Origin: a virus
DNA length: 47,331 nucleotides
Strand: one strand, 5' to 3'
IMG/VR virus record: IMGVR_UViG_3300046170_000212
Location: 1 to 47,331 of that record
The notes beneath the pieces are model-generated. The model saw only the letters and a list, made by a program, of their open reading frames with translations, made no database searches and was not told the DNA's origin. Positions 27,442-34,831 of this stretch are shown piece by piece. The translations under genes and the position numbers were made by a program. The number at the start of each line of letters is the position of its first letter. The first letter of the stretch is position 1.

Positions 27442-29652
27442 TTAACTTATTATTTTTGATGTATATCCCCTGTTGTCATATCTTTTAATACCTATGTCAA
27501 CGGGTTCTGTTTTTCTTTTATTTACCGGTGTGTATCTATGTTTATTGCAAGCCATTAAAGCTAAACCTGAACTTATAGATGCATCGTGTGATGTTCTATT
27601 GTTTATATTAAATTTAGCCCAGTCTTCAAGCGTTCTTTGAAAATACATATCACCGTAGCCAGTTTCTTTTAATCCAACAAAGTTTTCTATATAAGATTCT
27701 ATAGCTGCAGCATGCGCTTGTTTAATATCTTCACTAGAGTTTGGTATTCCACCTATTTCTCTTTCTGTTACAGATAGCTTATTTCTACTTCTATCTGGTC
27801 TATTCATTGCAAAACCTCTATAACCTCTTTTTCTAAAATAATACAACAACCTAGGCTTATTGTTTTCTGCTAGTATCGGCATGCCATAAAAAGCACAGGC
27901 CATTAACACGTCTTCAAAAAATATTTCAGCAGTTTGTGGTCTTGCTATATATTCTAAGAAAAAATGATTAGGCGGCGCGTCTTCCATTGAAAACTTAGTT
28001 AAACCATGAAGAGACCCATTAGAACCTCTTTTATCTACTGTACCTGAAATATCATAAGGATCACATCCAAACGCACCTAAGTGTTCGTTTCCAGGGTAAA
28101 ACCTACCATTTTTACTGTATTTTTTATTTTGCAAATGCAAGGGTGGAATCCAAGATACTAGAAACCTACCGCTTTTGTTTGGTGTGAATATGACTCTACT
28201 GTCCTGCTGACCGTTCTCCCACTGAAAACTACCTTTTGTAACATTCGTAGAATTACGCATATCTTCGTTAAAATCTATTTGCTCGTATATCTTAGTTAGA
28301 TTAAATAAAGATTGTTTAGTTTCATCTCTAAACGCGTGCTTCTCTGTTCGCGGAAACTGTCTGTAAAATTCATTAAGACCATCTTGATCTTGCTTTAATC
28401 CTTCTACCTCGTTCTCCCAGTATTCTATTACACCTATTTTTATCTTTTCACCTTGAGGTCCTTCAACCGGTTTACTTGGTGTGTCGAATACAGGTAACCC
28501 ATAAGAGTCAATGTATCCTTCGTAGTTCCACTCCATAGGTATGAACAAAGAATATAATCCGCTGCGAGTCTGTCCATTGGCGTTTCTTTGGGTAACATCT
28601 GAGTCATCATAAAGTTTTTTAAAGTTTTTACCTCCTTTATCGTGCGAGTTTGATGTACTTCCCATCATGCATCTACCAATAATTCTACTACCTAATCTCA
28701 AACAAGTTTTTGTAACTCGCCAGTTGTTTAATATATTATTAGGTCTTTCCCACTTACCACTTTCATCGTGGACTAGTAGCTTTAGTTTCTCCCCGTCGTA
28801 CGAGTTGTCCCCCGTGTTTTTCCAGTCGATCGTTGTGTCGAGCCCGTCAAGCTCTTGAAGCTTTTCGTTTGTTTCAAGCTTACGCCTGGTATACTTGGTA
28901 GCTGGTACTCTATAGGCAAGCTCTGTTTTGGGCCTGTCCATACCGTCTTGGATCGGTTTGAAGAAGAACGGGTAGTTGACTGAGATCGGTACGACTTTAT
29001 CTGTGAACATTTTCTTAGCATCGGGACCAGACTTTGACAAGATACCGTACCGTGCATCTGACGTAATTGTTGCCACATTAACGGTTTCTGCTGAAGACAT
29101 AAACGAAAATCCTGAACGTCTGTTCTTAAGATAGCACATCCCATAAGACCGTGAGTCGGCTTTACAAGCCTCCCAGAATATAAAGAATAATCTGTTTGAT
29201 TCCCTAAAGTCTGGCTGCCCAACGTCAATTTTGCTCCACTGCAAGTACATATAATGAGAGCCAGTAACGTAAGTAGCCACACTCTTATTATAGAACCAAA
29301 ACCCTTGTTCTCTTTTATTAAATTCACTATCGATGTAATCATACCATTTTTCCTTAAAGTCCACTGGGTATTCCTCCCAATCGAACACAGACTTTATTTT
29401 TTTAAGTTCTTTAGGGTATTCTGTATATTGCCACTTATTACTTTCAAATTTTTTTACGTTATTAGCTTTAGGTAAGGCTATTTTAAGGTTTTGTATTTCA
29501 TATATTTCACCTATTTCACCAGTCTTGCTAATAACAATAATATCGTAATCTTCATTATATCCATACTCCCACTTTTTAGCTTTATTTATTTTAGCTACAG
29601 TATGTGGTTTTATATGATCATCTAATACTTTATATAATGTTTGTTCGTACAT
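27442..29652 (-). CDS. terL: Terminase large subunit (736 aa)
   Basis: The packaging motor: N-terminal ATPase and C-terminal nuclease. A Walker-A-like segment NRRSGFS (177-183) lacks the classical GKT, as in crAss-like terminases. Walker B is LLVHDESG (D296, E297), followed by the coupling motif MGSTSN. The nuclease acidic motif is FGCDPYD (D531), with later acidic patches (FFEDVLMACAFYGMPILAEN) and a final SHDASISSGLALMA. The start codon coincides with the stop of the small gene upstream, and the stop is adjacent to the portal start. Confidence 0.92.
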   Translation of the reverse strand: MYEQTLYKVLDDHIKPHTVAKINKAKKWEYGYNEDYDIIVISKTGEIGEIYEIQNLKIALPKANNVKKFESNKWQYTEYPKELKKIKSVFDWEEYPVDFKEKWYDYIDSEFNKREQGFWFYNKSVATYVTGSHYMYLQWSKIDVGQPDFRESNRLFFIFWEACKADSRSYGMCYLKNRRSGFSFMSSAETVNVATITSDARYGILSKSGPDAKKMFTDKVVPISVNYPFFFKPIQDGMDRPKTELAYRVPATKYTRRKLETNEKLQELDGLDTTIDWKNTGDNSYDGEKLKLLVHDESGKWERPNNILNNWRVTKTCLRLGSRIIGRCMMGSTSNSHDKGGKNFKKLYDDSDVTQRNANGQTRSGLYSLFIPMEWNYEGYIDSYGLPVFDTPSKPVEGPQGEKIKIGVIEYWENEVEGLKQDQDGLNEFYRQFPRTEKHAFRDETKQSLFNLTKIYEQIDFNEDMRNSTNVTKGSFQWENGQQDSRVIFTPNKSGRFLVSWIPPLHLQNKKYSKNGRFYPGNEHLGAFGCDPYDISGTVDKRGSNGSLHGLTKFSMEDAPPNHFFLEYIARPQTAEIFFEDVLMACAFYGMPILAENNKPRLLYYFRKRGYRGFAMNRPDRSRNKLSVTEREIGGIPNSSEDIKQAHAAAIESYIENFVGLKETGYGDMYFQRTLEDWAKFNINNRTSHDASISSGLALMACNKHRYTPVNKRKTEPVDIGIKRYDNRGYTSKIIS

Positions 29653-29927
29653 TATTTAGACCTCCCTTCTGCAAAACCTCTAAAAGTTTTTTCTTTCTTA
29701 ACTTCTTTAGGTTTGTCTTCTAGTAACTCTTGCTCGTTCTCTATTCTAGTTAATATTTCAAAAGCATCGAATATAGCAAGTTTTTTTGTAGCTGCAGCGT
29801 TTTTAAGTCTATCCGCAGAGATATCATCATCTGAATCTACAATTGGTTCTTTAGCTACTTTAATTAGCTCTTCAACCGCCTTGCGCCCAGCTTGGATTAT
29901 ATTCTTCTTCGTTTCCTTGGTATTCAT
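29652..29927 (-). CDS. Small helical protein before terL; possible small terminase subunit (91 aa)
   Basis: ATG at 29927, overlapping the last 56 nt of the tandem GroES-like gene. The whole sequence looks helical: KNIIQAGRKAVEELIKVAKE, then DRLKNAAATKKLAIFDAFEI and a basic tail with TFRGFAEGRSK. Its position directly upstream of terL, its size and its helical, charged nature fit a small terminase subunit. The typical helix-turn-helix DNA-binding domain is not obvious, so the assignment is tentative. Confidence 0.7.
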   Translation of the reverse strand: MNTKETKKNIIQAGRKAVEELIKVAKEPIVDSDDDISADRLKNAAATKKLAIFDAFEILTRIENEQELLEDKPKEVKKEKTFRGFAEGRSK

Positions 29928-30477
29928 ACTTAATTACAATATCATTAGATTTCATACAATAAAGTCTTTTACCTTCAACTAAAAACTCCCATTCGCCGTT
30001 TGGTTTATAACCTACAACATCGCCTGGGTTTATTTTTAGATCTTCTAAAGACTTATTACCATATTTTAATATACCAACAAGGCTACGCTCTTTATCAGGC
30101 GTTAGAGGATCATTGCTTTTGATAGGCGTTATAAAACATCTATCGCCAACAGTGTTCCAACCATCTTGGTTTTTATATAAATATATTTGTTCTAAAGAAC
30201 ATAAATGAGATTCGTCTTTTAAAAACGATCTACTTTTCTTTTTATTGCCTTTCATATCGTAGAAAGTTCTAAATACATTTTGATGTATAATAACTTTATC
30301 ACCCACGCTTATGCCGCTATTGAAAGCTAAAGGTACTTGAGTAACTTCAGCTAATCTATTTACAAACTTCCAGTTTTCAATTTTAGTATTAACAACTAAG
30401 TCTTTATCACCAACTTTTATTGTGTTTTTGTATTTATCACCAACAGGCTTTACGATAAAATCGTACAAGCTTTTCAT
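29872..30477 (-). CDS. Tandem GroES-like (Cpn10-fold) protein (201 aa)
   Basis: Two successive halves each follow the Cpn10 pattern. Half 1 (about 1-105) is LYDFIVKPVGDKY, a loop with DLVVN, NRLAEVTQV, ISVGDKVIIHQNVF, SLEQIYLYK. Half 2 (about 108-190) is GDRCFITPIKSND, SLVGILKYG, INPGDVVGYK, EWEFLVEGKRLYCMKSNDIV. Compare GroES: DRVIVK, GEVLAVG, VKVGDIVIF, EVLIMSESDIL. The ending EYQGNEEEYNPSWAQGG is a separate tail. A co-chaperonin-like or structural use of the fold is inferred. It precedes terL and overlaps the next gene by 56 nt. It is distinct from the single-domain GroES at 36809-37069. Confidence 0.7.
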   Translation of the reverse strand: MKSLYDFIVKPVGDKYKNTIKVGDKDLVVNTKIENWKFVNRLAEVTQVPLAFNSGISVGDKVIIHQNVFRTFYDMKGNKKKSRSFLKDESHLCSLEQIYLYKNQDGWNTVGDRCFITPIKSNDPLTPDKERSLVGILKYGNKSLEDLKINPGDVVGYKPNGEWEFLVEGKRLYCMKSNDIVIKYEYQGNEEEYNPSWAQGG

Positions 30478-30704
30478 TAATACTCTAAATCATACTCAAC
30501 AGATACAGCCATGTTAGAATTAAACTTCTTCCATGGCAATACCTCGTTGTTTTTCTTTATGTGAATATTATAAGATCCATCAGTTTCATTGAACAAAATA
30601 TAAGCTATTTCATGACCTCCATAAACTTGCTGACCTATAGAATAATGCATAGCGTCATTTTTGTAATCAGAACCTATACTGATTTTTCTTATAACTGAAT
30701 CCAT
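30477..30704 (-). CDS. Hypothetical protein, beta-rich (75 aa)
   Basis: It begins MDSVIRKISIGSDYKNDAMH and has short alternating beta-type segments (YSIGQQVYGGHEIAYILFNE, YNIHIKKNN). Start and stop both overlap neighbours (ATGA/TAATG type), so it is tightly coupled with the coiled-coil protein upstream and the GroES-like protein downstream. No family is recognised. It could be a small accessory of the packaging-adjacent operon. Confidence 0.65.
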   Translation of the reverse strand: MDSVIRKISIGSDYKNDAMHYSIGQQVYGGHEIAYILFNETDGSYNIHIKKNNEVLPWKKFNSNMAVSVEYDLEY

Positions 30705-30937
30705 TATGCTTCTTCAGTTATTTCAGTGTATTCACCGGTTTTTAGATCAATAGATATTTTGCCGTACTCTTGCTCTAATTCCTGCTTGTATTCTTCTAGT
30801 ACTTTATTAACCTCAGCAACCTTATGAAGTAATGCGTGTTTTTTACTTTCTAAAATACCTATTTCAATTACAGTGTCTTCTAGCTCTTTATTTTGAGTAG
30901 ATACTTTTTCTAGTTGTTCTTTTGTTATTTTTGCCAT
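30704..30937 (-). CDS. Coiled-coil protein (77 aa)
   Basis: MAKITKEQLEKVSTQNKELE continues as a heptad-rich helix (LESKKHALLHKVAEVNKVLE) to about residue 62, then a short beta-like end (KISIDLKTGEYTEITEEA). No enzyme motif is present. It is likely an oligomerising structural or accessory protein, and its stop overlaps the next start. Confidence 0.68.
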   Translation of the reverse strand: MAKITKEQLEKVSTQNKELEDTVIEIGILESKKHALLHKVAEVNKVLEEYKQELEQEYGKISIDLKTGEYTEITEEA

Positions 30938-30990
30938 TTTATTTAATTTAATTGTTTTATAACTTTATAGTTACACTATTATTTATAAGT

Positions 30991-32106
30991 TTACTTCTGC
31001 TTTTTTAACTCTTCTATTTCTTTTTTTAATTCTTTTATTATTTTGTAAAGCTCTTGAGTAGCTGATATATTTAACATAGATAAAGCGTCATAGTCTACTG
31101 TTTGATAATCATTTACTTCTTTACCATATACAACTACTTTGTCGTTTTTAATTGAATCAACTGTTACACTGTTTTCGTTTACATCAAGAACTTCTACTAT
31201 TTCATGTTGGTTATTTTGGTATATAAGTTTTATTTTATCACCAATAACGCAATCAATATTTAAATCTATTATACCATTTTTAATCTCTCCTTGTTGAAGA
31301 ATATTAGGAATAACATCAGTACCTTCTTTTACAGCTATAGGATAATGCTTTTTAACCTGTTGAGCTATTACTTTCTTTTCTTTATCACCTTTGACTGGAT
31401 CAATATATTTATAGTCAGATATTTCTATTTTAGATAATACCTCTAAGTCTTCTTTAGAATTACTTATTTCTATATCTTTTTTGATTCTTTCATCAGAATA
31501 TATATGTATACCTGATGCCATGAATCTCCCAGAAGCATGAACACTAATAGCAAACAAACCTGTTCCTGCAAAATTTAAAAAAGGTCCTCCAGATCCAGTA
31601 TATAAAAAATAGTCAAATGGCGATCCATCGTAATCAATAAACGAATCTATTTCAATAGCTCCTTTAGTGTTAGCAGCTCCACCTAAGCCAACACCTATAG
31701 TTGGTCCGCTAGAGCTTGAGCCACCAGTTAAATTAAAAGTAAACTCATTTGAGCTATTTACTGTGTTCGTGCCGTCTCCAAAAGGTATTTGACCACTACT
31801 CACAGAGCCTGTTATAATATTAGCTGGAACCGTAGGGATAGTTGGAAAAGCTTGTAAAGCGCCAGTTCCGTCTATATAATCTGTTACAGCACCTGATCCA
31901 GTTACGGTAAAAGTTCCTGTGCTTGTTATTGGAGAGCCCGCTACACTAAGTGCAGCTGGCATCGCTAGTCCTACGCTAGTAACACCTCCTGAATTTAAAT
32001 CTGAAGGACTAATCCTTACATTGTTTCCGCCAGCATAACCTACTATGAAATCTACTGACGAAGGATTTGATTCAGCTGTAAATTGTGAAAATTTAATATC
32101 TGCCAT
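30991..32106 (-). CDS. Fibre protein with C-terminal S74 self-cleaving chaperone domain (371 aa)
   Basis: N-terminal MADIKFSQFTAESNPSSVDF is a virion-anchor type shared in style with other fibres here. The middle (about 40-190) is Gly/Ser/Thr-rich trimeric-fibre-like sequence. The C-terminus starts at IYSDERIKKDIE. This is the intramolecular chaperone (Peptidase_S74) signature with candidate catalytic S204 and K209 (Ser-Lys dyad spacing as in phage endosialidases). The domain ends in a Lys/Glu coiled coil (ELYKIIKELKKEIEELKKQK). The chaperone trimerises the fibre, then cuts itself off at the Ser. An inserted beta segment lies about 250-330. Confidence 0.85.
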   Translation of the reverse strand: MADIKFSQFTAESNPSSVDFIVGYAGGNNVRISPSDLNSGGVTSVGLAMPAALSVAGSPITSTGTFTVTGSGAVTDYIDGTGALQAFPTIPTVPANIITGSVSSGQIPFGDGTNTVNSSNEFTFNLTGGSSSSGPTIGVGLGGAANTKGAIEIDSFIDYDGSPFDYFLYTGSGGPFLNFAGTGLFAISVHASGRFMASGIHIYSDERIKKDIEISNSKEDLEVLSKIEISDYKYIDPVKGDKEKKVIAQQVKKHYPIAVKEGTDVIPNILQQGEIKNGIIDLNIDCVIGDKIKLIYQNNQHEIVEVLDVNENSVTVDSIKNDKVVVYGKEVNDYQTVDYDALSMLNISATQELYKIIKELKKEIEELKKQK

Positions 32107-32116
32107 TTTTATTGTT

Positions 32117-32269
32117 TTATTCTCTGACCATTAGGTCTAAATTATTTTCTGTTAACATTCTATCAGTGCCGTTTTCTAATATAATAAAGTTGGTTATAGG
32201 CGCTGATCCAGTTCCTGGAGCGTTTGGTATTGCTAATATAGCATTTGCGTTTCCTAGTATAGTTGGCAT
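32117..32269 (-). CDS. Small hypothetical protein (50 aa)
   Basis: ATG at 32269 to TAA at 32117-32119, reading MPTILGNANAILAIPNAPGT and ending NNLDLMVRE. It fills the gap between the 171-aa virion protein (1-nt spacing) and the S74 fibre (10 nt). It looks like a small beta-structured capsid or fibre accessory but no family is recognised. Confidence 0.6.
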   Translation of the reverse strand: MPTILGNANAILAIPNAPGTGSAPITNFIILENGTDRMLTENNLDLMVRE

Positions 32270-32270
32270 A

Positions 32271-32786
32271 TTAATCTAAAGCTAATATGTCTGATGCAGT
32301 AGTATCTGTATTAAACACTCTTATTACTTGCAAAGGAACATATGAATTATTACTTACGTTTTTTAGTATTACAGGATTTGTACTTGAAGCCGGTAATACT
32401 TTTATATCACCACCTGTGCCTACAAATAAACTAAATCCTTCATTACCAGATTTTGTGTTTGAGCCTCCAACTCCTCTATATATATTGTAAGTAACGCCAC
32501 CTGTTAATCCAGGTGCTGATAAAGTAAGTTTAGTGTTACCGTCAACACTAACTACCTTTGCTGCAGTTTTAGTGCTAGGTTCGTATACTACATCTCCAGC
32601 TGCCACTCTATTGAAATATCCGGTTCCACCAGCATTGGTTTGACCATCTAAAAAAGTTGCGCCTGCGTCAGTTAATATTATTCCTGTACCTGCGTTAGTC
32701 CCGCTTATATAACTTCCTGGTTCAGGAATATTTATGCTGTCACTAGGAATTACCTGTATTGCTTTTGTTGGTTGATTACTTGCCAT
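32271..32786 (-). CDS. Putative virion decoration or fibre-base protein (171 aa)
   Basis: Beta-rich and Gly/Asn/Thr-rich: INIPEPGSYISGTNAGTG, KLTLSAPGLTGGVTYNIYRG, ending VPLQVIRVFNTDTTASDILA. There are no Cys and no membrane segment. It lies next to a fibre gene and upstream of the packaging block. A surface decoration or fibre-attachment role is inferred from composition and position only. Confidence 0.6.
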   Translation of the reverse strand: MASNQPTKAIQVIPSDSINIPEPGSYISGTNAGTGIILTDAGATFLDGQTNAGGTGYFNRVAAGDVVYEPSTKTAAKVVSVDGNTKLTLSAPGLTGGVTYNIYRGVGGSNTKSGNEGFSLFVGTGGDIKVLPASSTNPVILKNVSNNSYVPLQVIRVFNTDTTASDILALD

Positions 32787-32791
32787 TTTCT

Positions 32792-33190
32792 TTATTTATT
32801 ACTTATTGATTTATATTTTTCAAAACCGCGTGATCCAAAATAAGCCACGTATACAGTTGTTAATAGTTGTTTTAATAGTTCTATCCACTCTTGTTCTACA
32901 GTAAAAGATATCTCGTGATGACTATCCACCCAAATAAAAGCAATAGCCATAAAAGATAAAAATATCAAAGCCATTGGTCTAGTATTCTTACTAAGCCATG
33001 AGTCTGATGTCATATCGCTTTCCCAGCGTTTTGTTATTTGAATATCTGCTTCAGCTGTAGCTTTTTCAACTATAATCTGAATTTCTTTTTTAATCTGAAG
33101 CTTTTCTTCTTTTGTAGTTGTAAGTTTATCTATAGCATCTCCAACGTCTTTTATAACGTTACCGCTAAGCCATTGCCAGATTTTTTTCAT
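32792..33190 (-). CDS. 3TM-type holin-like protein (132 aa)
   Basis: The N-terminal half is a charged helix (EEKLQIKKEIQIIVEKATAE). Then comes RWESDMTSDSWLSKNTRPMA leading into a membrane segment at about 73-88 (MALIFLSFMAIAFIWV). A second hydrophobic stretch is at about 105-120 (LLKQLLTTVYVAYFGS). The arrangement and the SWLSKNTRP ... YFGSRGFEK motifs match the GTA_holin_3TM family. It would be a second holin, distant from the 52-aa holin beside the endolysin, and lies directly after a metallopeptidase-like gene. Confidence 0.78.
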   Translation of the reverse strand: MKKIWQWLSGNVIKDVGDAIDKLTTTKEEKLQIKKEIQIIVEKATAEADIQITKRWESDMTSDSWLSKNTRPMALIFLSFMAIAFIWVDSHHEISFTVEQEWIELLKQLLTTVYVAYFGSRGFEKYKSISNK

Positions 33191-33499
33191 TTAGCTATTT
33201 TTATAAGCCTCAGCTTCCCAAGGCAAGTTCTTAGCACCTTCTTGCATTTGTGCTCTTGAATATTTTTTACCTTTCCAGTATACGTATTTATCGTCGTAAT
33301 TAAGATCACCACGTTTCATTTGGTCTATATGAACCTTTTCGTGGTTTATAACATCCTGGATTTTATTTATTGGAACATCTTTATTTATAATAATAGTTCC
33401 ATTGTTATTGGCCTTACCCATAACCCCGTCTTCCATATCTACTTGATATATTGGAGTGTTGTCTATTTTGTATGGAGGATTATTAAGTTTAAAAGCCAT
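33191..33499 (-). CDS. Small zinc-metallopeptidase-like protein (102 aa)
   Basis: The zincin motif HEKVH is at 53-57 (NHEKVHIDQMKRGDL), followed by a glutamate candidate in WEAEAY (94-99), the minimal gluzincin arrangement. N-terminal GTIIINKDVPINKIQDVIN leads into the active helix. The KYVYWKGKKYSR segment is conserved-looking. At 102 aa it is a near-minimal metallopeptidase fold. The gene abuts the 3TM holin-like gene, so a cell-wall or lysis role is possible; prohead processing is an alternative. Activity is not proven. Confidence 0.72.
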   Translation of the reverse strand: MAFKLNNPPYKIDNTPIYQVDMEDGVMGKANNNGTIIINKDVPINKIQDVINHEKVHIDQMKRGDLNYDDKYVYWKGKKYSRAQMQEGAKNLPWEAEAYKNS

Positions 33500-33501
33500 A
33501 G

Positions 33502-33657
33502 TTATTTTTTATATGGAAACATTTTATTTAATGCTCCTTTTCTAGCAGCACAACCGCAAGGGATGTTTAACCCCTTGCTCATTGTGTCTACTACTTTTTT
33601 AATACCAGTAGCTTTAGTAAACTTTTCTATATCATCTCCTAAACCTTTTGATTTCAT
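33502..33657 (-). CDS. Small CxC-motif protein (51 aa)
   Basis: ATG at 33657 to TAA at 33502. It reads MKSKGLGDDIEKFTKATGIK, then NIPCGCAARKGALNKMFPYK. The C-G-C-x-x-R-K-x-x-L-N-K-x-x-P-Y pattern recurs in tiny phage proteins (recollection), function unknown. It lies 2 nt after the upstream stop and 2 nt before the metallopeptidase-like gene. The paired Cys could bind metal or form redox contacts. Confidence 0.65.
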   Translation of the reverse strand: MKSKGLGDDIEKFTKATGIKKVVDTMSKGLNIPCGCAARKGALNKMFPYKK

Positions 33658-33659
33658 AA

Positions 33660-34013
33660 TTATACTACGTTCTCGTATACTGAAGAAGTAAATGTTGCGT
33701 ATTCAGCTTGCTGAGTAATCTTAATACTTCCTTGTTGTCCTGATTGAGCAGCTGGTGCTTGAGCTGTTTTTAAAGCTGGTACTACTGTTGATACAACTCC
33801 TCCTGGATTTGCTTTCATAGCATCGTAAATAGCTAAAACAACTCCATTAGCAGCTAAAGGTGCTTCGTGAGTAATTGTGTATTTTTTAGCTCCATTAGCT
33901 AAGTCAATTTTAGTTGTTGTCGTAGTTACTGTTTCTACATTTGCAACTTCTGAAATTGGAATCAATAATTCCTCTTGTGCTCCTGTTAGTTCGAATTTTA
34001 AAAATTGTGCCAT
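33660..34013 (-). CDS. Hypothetical virion-type protein, Thr/Ala-rich (117 aa)
   Basis: It begins MAQFLKFELTGAQEELLIPI with a compact beta-rich domain (VETVTTTTTKIDLANGAKKY). The linker PALKTAQAPAAQSGQQGSIK follows, then a short ending with SSVYENVV. The start follows a six-base tandem repeat (34019-34050). It looks structural rather than enzymatic; no family is recognised. Confidence 0.62.
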   Translation of the reverse strand: MAQFLKFELTGAQEELLIPISEVANVETVTTTTTKIDLANGAKKYTITHEAPLAANGVVLAIYDAMKANPGGVVSTVVPALKTAQAPAAQSGQQGSIKITQQAEYATFTSSVYENVV

Positions 34014-34018
34014 TTTTT

Positions 34019-34050
34019 GTTAGTGTTAGTGTTAGTGTTAGTGTTAGTGT
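34019..34050. repeat. Tandem 6-bp repeat GTTAGT (about 5.3 copies)
   Basis: The plus strand reads (GTTAGT)n and the minus strand (ACTAAC)n, five full units plus GT, ending 5 bp before the ATG (34013) of the 117-aa gene. It therefore forms the 5' leader of that gene. It may be a slippage-prone, phase-variable leader that changes start-site spacing, or a neutral microsatellite. No other array of this unit was seen in the window. Confidence 0.9.
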
Positions 34051-34079
34051 TTGGCTGGGTTTTACAGATCCCTACTGTT

Positions 34080-34457
34080 TTACATGCTTCTAGCTATAGC
34101 TTTTCCAGCTTCAATTGTAGCTTTAACTTTTTTTCTTTTTTCGGCTGCTGCTTTTTGTGCGTCTCTTTTTTTCTGGCTACCACTTGCGTGAGAATGTATG
34201 TCTTGGTTTTTATGACCTACTTCTTCTTTATGTTTAGCGCCGTGTGCAGAGCCTACGTGCTTAGCTGGTGATTCATGATCCATTTTGTACGGACTCATTT
34301 CAGCTGGACTATGTCCCATGTGTAAAGCAGACTTTGAATGTTTTGACATCCATGATCCTCCACTAGCGTGTTTAGCTACTGGGTTATCATGCATTAAGTT
34401 ATATTTTTCTTGTTTTGCAGATTCCATTTTGTTTGGTGATCCTGTACAATGTCCCAT
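34080..34457 (-). CDS. His/Lys-rich small protein (125 aa)
   Basis: It begins MGHCTGSPNKMESAKQEKYN and has about sixteen histidines in the first 95 residues (SKHSKSALHMGHSP, KHVGSAHGAKHKEEVGHK). A Lys/Ala-rich helix follows (SQKKRDAQKAAAEKRKKVKA). The composition suggests metal or nucleic-acid binding. It belongs to a group of similar small His-rich proteins (34476-34604, 34636-34830) and the related 71-aa protein at 35482. No family is known. Confidence 0.6.
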   Translation of the reverse strand: MGHCTGSPNKMESAKQEKYNLMHDNPVAKHASGGSWMSKHSKSALHMGHSPAEMSPYKMDHESPAKHVGSAHGAKHKEEVGHKNQDIHSHASGSQKKRDAQKAAAEKRKKVKATIEAGKAIARSM

Positions 34458-34475
34458 AATTTTATTTTTTTAGTT

Positions 34476-34604
34476 TTAGTCGTGTTTATTCATTGCTTCG
34501 GCTTTACCTTTTTCCCAAGCATCAATTTTTTTATTTTTATTTATGTCTATAGCCTTAAAATGCTTGTGAGCCGGAGAACCATGATGTTTTTTATCATATT
34601 TCAT
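34476..34604 (-). CDS. Small protein with a single EF-hand-like loop (42 aa)
   Basis: ATG at 34604 to TAA at 34476. MKYDKKHHGSPAHKHFKAID is followed by the loop DINKNKKIDAWE, which matches the Ca-binding EF-hand spacing (D1, N3, N5, K7, I8, D9, E12). It then runs to EAMNKHD. The frame continues open upstream of 34604 to a TGA overlapping the previous gene, so a non-ATG start is also possible. A half EF-hand can bind calcium as a dimer or mimic dockerin/EhaA-like loops; seawater calcium is abundant. Function is unknown. Confidence 0.5.
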   Translation of the reverse strand: MKYDKKHHGSPAHKHFKAIDINKNKKIDAWEKGKAEAMNKHD

Positions 34605-34635
34605 ATCACCTGCTAATTTTGAAATATGCTTTTCA

Positions 34636-34830
34636 TCAGCAGGTCATTTTTTTGTCGCTATGCCCGTGGTGATCATCATAAAGAACATCACGCTTCAAAT
34701 AGTCGATATGAGCAGCGTCATCTCTTTCAGATGCTTTATAGTTTTCTTTAGTAACTTTTGTATCTGCATGATCCATACAACATCTAGCGTTACCCGTGTA
34801 TTTTCCGTAATGTCCTTTTTGGTATCCCAT
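34636..34830 (-). CDS. His/Asp-rich small protein (64 aa)
   Basis: It begins MGYQKGHYGKYTGNARCCMD and continues with HIDYLKRDVLYDDHHGHSDK. It is rich in Tyr, His, Asp and two adjacent Cys, with metal-binding potential. It starts 1 nt after the stop of the frameshifted gene at 34832. Style and position group it with the other small His-rich genes of this island. Confidence 0.6.
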   Translation of the reverse strand: MGYQKGHYGKYTGNARCCMDHADTKVTKENYKASERDDAAHIDYLKRDVLYDDHHGHSDKKMTC

Positions 34831-34831
34831 T

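Noticed and set aside
28782-29342. Open frame of 186 codons on the minus strand inside the terminase gene
   Set aside because: It overlaps the ATPase half of terL in another frame, has no leader or domain, and looks like a shadow of a conserved gene.
33320-33691. Plus-strand open frames of 60-123 codons scattered under the minus-strand genes
   Set aside because: They are antisense to well-supported genes, rich in Phe/Leu/Ser as expected for complements of AT-rich coding DNA, and lack leaders or families.
34019-34050. Repeat array considered as CRISPR
   Set aside because: The unit is 6 bp with no spacers, so it is a simple tandem repeat.
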